Positions 61,385-64,000 of a stretch of DNA of 64,000 bases are shown one piece after another. Position 1 is the first letter of the stretch; each line of letters opens with the position of its first letter. The translations under genes were made by a program, and so were the position numbers. Origin of the DNA: Thioalkalivibrio sp. ALJ12 (GTDB taxonomy: Bacteria > Pseudomonadota > Gammaproteobacteria > Ectothiorhodospirales > Ectothiorhodospiraceae); NCBI RefSeq assembly GCF_000378305.1, contig NZ_KB899539.1, positions 405,854-469,853 of the forward strand, given 5' to 3'. The notes below the pieces were generated by a model that did not search any database, had not been told where the DNA came from, and was given only the letters and a program-made list of their open reading frames with translations.

Positions 61385-61961
61385 TGCTCCGGGGCCAACG
61401 CCCTCCCCGGCCTACGGGTCCCAATCCGGCATACCATCCTCCCACAGCGTTCTCCCCTTGCTAGGGGCAGCGCTCGTACTGGCCGGGTGCGCAAGCAGCC
61501 CTGAACCACGCGGGCCGGCACCGGAGCCCCTCAAGGTCGATCCGGAACCCCGGGTAGCCGAAGGCCCGATGAGTTATGTTCCCGAGGCCGAGCTGAAGCG
61601 CTCCGAGGTCGTACTGGCGGCGCTCGGACACCTCGACACGCCCTACCGCTACGGCGGCACCGACGCCAACGGGCTCGACTGTTCCGCCCTGGTACAGCGC
61701 GCCTACCGCGAGGCGGGTCAAGATGTCCCTCGGACCACGGGCGAACAGGCCTCGGCAGCCGTAAAGCGCGATGGCGACCCGAGCCCCGGAGACGTCGTGT
61801 TCTTCGCGATCAACGGGAATCAAATTGACCACGTCGGGGTCTATGTCGGTGAAGGCCGATTTGTCCACGCGCCAAGCTCGCGCGGGCAGGTCCGCATTGA
61901 GGAACTCGACAATCCCTACTGGGCTCCACGCACCCGATTCGCGGGCCATTTCTTCGACTAA
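61362..61961 (+). CDS. NlpC/P60-family lipoprotein endopeptidase
   Basis: A 199-residue protein with a long n-region and lipoprotein signal (LPLLGAALVLAGC), then an NlpC/P60 cysteine peptidase domain (about 80-198). The catalytic Cys is in GTDANGLDCSALVQ, the His in DHVGVYVGEGRF, with FVHAPSS as the third position. Such enzymes cut peptidoglycan stem peptides, often at gamma-D-Glu-meso-DAP bonds. The ATG at 61362 lies inside the preceding gene. Confidence 0.9.
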   Translation: MKKPKCSSAPGPTPSPAYGSQSGIPSSHSVLPLLGAALVLAGCASSPEPRGPAPEPLKVDPEPRVAEGPMSYVPEAELKRSEVVLAALGHLDTPYRYGGTDANGLDCSALVQRAYREAGQDVPRTTGEQASAAVKRDGDPSPGDVVFFAINGNQIDHVGVYVGEGRFVHAPSSRGQVRIEELDNPYWAPRTRFAGHFFD

Positions 61962-62001
61962 TGGGCCTTGGGCCCCTGGAACCTACTACGAGGAAGGAAC
62001 C

Positions 62002-62520
62002 ATGAAGGCATTCCCTAATTTGTCCCAACTGCTGCGCCGTTCGGCGCTCGCCCTGACGCTGGGCGCCGGCCTGGCACTGGGTGCCACTGCCACCGCGTAC
62101 GAAACCGTGATGGAAACCGACGAACGCGTGATCTTCAAGATCGAAGGCGAGTTCGATCACTACTTTGAAATGGTCGAGGAAGCCATCGCATCCGAGGGCC
62201 TGGTGATCAACAACGTCGGCTACATCGCCAACATGCTGGACCGCACCGCTGGCCAGGAGAGTGGCGAGGGCATTTATCTCAATGGCAAGTCCCTGGACTT
62301 CTGTAGCGCCAGCTATTCGCGCGCCACGATGGAGGCCGACCCGCACAACATGGTGTTCTGCCCCTACATCATCACGGTGTACGAGCTGACCGATGAGCCC
62401 GGCGTGGTGTACATGGGCTACACCCCTGTCCCCGAGATCGGTGAAGAAGACTCCAAGAAGAGCCTGCGCGACGTAAACGAACTGGTGGAGCGCATCATCA
62501 AGGAAGCGCTGTCGTTCTGA
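62002..62520 (+). CDS. Exported DUF302 protein
   Basis: A 172-residue periplasmic protein: signal peptide (about 1-31, LALTLGAGLALGATATA), then a DUF302 domain. RBS GGAAGGAA precedes the ATG. DUF302 proteins are common in sulfur-oxidising and other autotrophic bacteria; the biochemical role is unknown. Two cysteines (in LDFCSAS and VFCPYII) could form a disulphide. It is followed by a strong terminator and is convergent with secF. Confidence 0.82.
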   Translation: MKAFPNLSQLLRRSALALTLGAGLALGATATAYETVMETDERVIFKIEGEFDHYFEMVEEAIASEGLVINNVGYIANMLDRTAGQESGEGIYLNGKSLDFCSASYSRATMEADPHNMVFCPYIITVYELTDEPGVVYMGYTPVPEIGEEDSKKSLRDVNELVERIIKEALSF

Positions 62521-62540
62521 CCACCGCCTGAACGCGAAAA

Positions 62541-62574
62541 GCCCGGCTAGCCTCGCAGGCTGCCGGGCTTTTTT
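62541..62574 (+). terminator. Strong intrinsic terminator after the DUF302 gene
   Basis: GCCCGGC...GCCGGGC encloses an inner AGCCT-CGC-AGGCT stem, giving a 12-bp hairpin with one bulged T, followed by six T. An A-run on the other side (62537-62540) means it may also act on secF transcripts. Confidence 0.92.
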
Positions 62575-62601
62575 GTGCCCACTGATTCCAGCGGATGTCC
62601 G

Positions 62602-63549
62602 CTAAGGCGTCTGATCTTCCTCGGCGCCTTCCTTCTTCACCGGGAGTAGCACCTGGCGGTCCACGCCTAGCAGCAATGCCGCGGTGGCCGCGATAAAGAT
62701 CGACGAATAGGTACCCACAATCACCCCGATGATCAGCGCGATCGAGAAGTTCTGCAGCGCAGCGCCACCCAGGAACGCCAGCGCGAACAACACCAGCAGG
62801 GTCGTCGTACTGGTGACAATGGTACGCGCCAGGGTCTTGTTCACCGCGATGTTCATCACCTCTTCGGTGCCCTTCTTGCGCAATATTCGGAAATTCTCGC
62901 GTATTCGGTCATACACCACGATCGTGTCATTCAATGAATACCCGATCACCGCAAGCACCGCCGCCAGGACCCCCAAGTCAAACTCGAGCTGCAGCAGCGA
63001 GAAAATCCCGAGCGTGATCACCACATCGTGGATCAACGCAAGCACCGAACCGATCGAGAATCGCCACTCGAAGCGGACCGCGACGTAAATCAGGATCCCG
63101 GCCAGGGCGTAGATCATCGCCAGCCCCCCCTGCTCGCGCAGCTCCTCGCCCACGGCAGGCCCCACGAACTCCACACGCCGCAGATCCGGGTCATCCGGAC
63201 CTCCATCCTGCAAGACATTGAGTACGCGGTTGGACAGCGTGGCCGGATCATCGTCGTCCTCGCTCGGGGGCAGACGAATCAGGACATCGCGTGAAGTACC
63301 AAAGGTCTGCACCTGGGCCCCGGCGAAGCCGCCATCGGCCAGCGTCTCGCGGATCGGATCGAGCTCGACCGCCTCGGGATATCCGACCTCGACCAGCGTG
63401 CCACCGGTAAAGTCGATCCCGAAATTCAGCCCGCGCGTGGCCAGAAGCGCCACAGAAATCAGGATCAGGATCAGGGAAACCGTGATCGTGATCTTGCGCT
63501 TGCCGAGAAAATCGAGATTCGATTCGGCGAAATTCAAATGCGGAAGCAT
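62602..63549 (-). CDS. secF: Protein translocase subunit SecF
   Basis: A 315-residue RND-like membrane protein: first helix (about 19-38, ITITVSLILILISVALLATR), then GLNFGIDFTGGTLVEVGY, a periplasmic part, and five more helices with VIGYSLNDTIVVYDRIREN and SIFIAATAALLLG. With SecD it pulls preproteins across the membrane using the proton gradient. It starts 13 bases after the secD stop. Confidence 0.98.
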   Translation of the reverse strand: MLPHLNFAESNLDFLGKRKITITVSLILILISVALLATRGLNFGIDFTGGTLVEVGYPEAVELDPIRETLADGGFAGAQVQTFGTSRDVLIRLPPSEDDDDPATLSNRVLNVLQDGGPDDPDLRRVEFVGPAVGEELREQGGLAMIYALAGILIYVAVRFEWRFSIGSVLALIHDVVITLGIFSLLQLEFDLGVLAAVLAVIGYSLNDTIVVYDRIRENFRILRKKGTEEVMNIAVNKTLARTIVTSTTTLLVLFALAFLGGAALQNFSIALIIGVIVGTYSSIFIAATAALLLGVDRQVLLPVKKEGAEEDQTP

Positions 63550-63562
63550 GTCGTTCTCCGCC

Positions 63563-64000
63563 TCAGATAGCCAGACGGTTCAGCCGACGCTGCCGCCCGT
63601 AGGTGAGGTTGACGATGGCGCGGGTCACGATGATCGCCGTGAACATCGAGGCGATGATCCCGATCGACAGCGTGATCGCGAACCCCTTGATCGGGCCGGT
63701 GCCGAACAGGAACAGCACGAGCGCCGCGATCAGCGTGGTCACATTGGCATCCGCAATCGTGGTGAACGCGCGATCATAGCCCGAGGCGATCGCGGCCTGT
63801 GGTGACAACCCGTTTCGCAACTCTTCGCGTATTCGCTCGAAAATCAGCACGTTGGCATCGACGGCCATACCCACCGTCAGCACGATCCCCGCAATGCCCG
63901 GCAAGGTGAGTGTCGCCTGCAGCATCGACAACACCGAGACAATGAAGATCAGGTTCAACGCAAGCGCGACGTTCGCGATCACCCCGAACACCCGGTAGTA
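63563..64000 (-). CDS. secD: Protein translocase subunit SecD, C-terminal part (5' end outside the window)
   Basis: The frame runs past the window edge (YYRV precedes the first internal start), so only the last about 145 residues are present. They hold the final membrane helices with [30 protein letters not shown] and [20 protein letters not shown], the classic SecD signatures. The secD-secF order is standard. Confidence 0.97.
   Translation of the reverse strand, partial: YYRVFGVIANVALALNLIFIVSVLSMLQATLTLPGIAGIVLTVGMAVDANVLIFERIREELRNGLSPQAAIASGYDRAFTTIADANVTTLIAALVLFLFGTGPIKGFAITLSIGIIASMFTAIIVTRAIVNLTYGRQRRLNRLAI

Overview
The window is a GC-rich chromosomal segment from a gammaproteobacterium. 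Conserved gene orders point there: surE-pcm-(yqaA)-nlpD-rpoS, infA next to clpA-clpS, icd next to nudJ-mnmA-hflD, and the fabD-fabG-acpP-fabF...mltG-tmk-holB-pilZ run. The acidic proteins and overall gene set resemble Ectothiorhodospiraceae (Thioalkalivibrio-like sulfur bacteria), but that assignment is inference from style, not a search. No rRNA, tRNA, CRISPR array, insertion sequence, phage or attachment site was found. Gene density is high and most operons use 4-base stop/start overlaps. Only about 6.8-7.9 kb is poor in genes.

Layout. 0-6.8 kb: an accessory signalling cluster with an FHA membrane protein (cut by the window edge), two Hanks-type Ser/Thr kinases sharing a 336-bp identical block, a lipoprotein and a secreted protein. 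6.8-8.6 kb: sparse DNA with a small exported protein and a CsgD/VpsT-like regulator carrying a c-di-GMP motif. 8.8-11.8 kb: bioA, a class V aminotransferase and pilZ. 11.9-20.1 kb (minus strand): fatty-acid, p-aminobenzoate, MltG, Tmk and HolB operon. 20.3-24.7 kb: infA, clpA, clpS, icd. 24.8-33 kb (plus): nudJ, mnmA, hflD, then acnA followed by an HDOD protein and a GGDEF-EAL enzyme. 33-39.6 kb: fumC, purB, the ribosomal oxygenase roxA, dusA and an amino-acid dehydrogenase. 39.6-41.7 kb: GTP cyclohydrolase II divergent from a RibD-type reductase. 41.7-45.5 kb: alaC-hom-thrC. 45.7-50.8 kb: a Mth938-like protein, the surE-to-rpoS operon and an Smr protein. 50.9-52.2 kb: a periplasmic haem-binding DUF3365 protein and a short LOV photoreceptor candidate. 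52.2-58.8 kb (minus): mrcB, a TPR lipoprotein, yoaA, tsaB, truD. 59-62.5 kb (plus): a fused phosphotransferase/P-loop kinase and three exported proteins. 62.6-64 kb (minus): secF and the end of secD.

How it works together. Most genes are core metabolism and cell maintenance: TCA enzymes (icd, acnA, fumC), lipid and folate precursors, tRNA modification (mnmA, dusA, truD, tsaB), envelope growth (mltG, mrcB, nlpD) and protein quality control (clpAS, pcm, surE). Laid over these are sensory genes: a VpsT-like regulator and a GGDEF-EAL protein that both point to c-di-GMP, a LOV protein for blue light, a haem-dependent DUF3365 protein behind a perfect 19-bp palindrome, and the Ser/Thr kinase pair with an FHA partner. 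The most distinctive items are the kinase pair with signs of recent gene conversion, the short LOV protein with an Asn-to-Asp change beside its cysteine, the three-cysteine insertion in threonine synthase, and the WMSR-bearing VpsT-like regulator.
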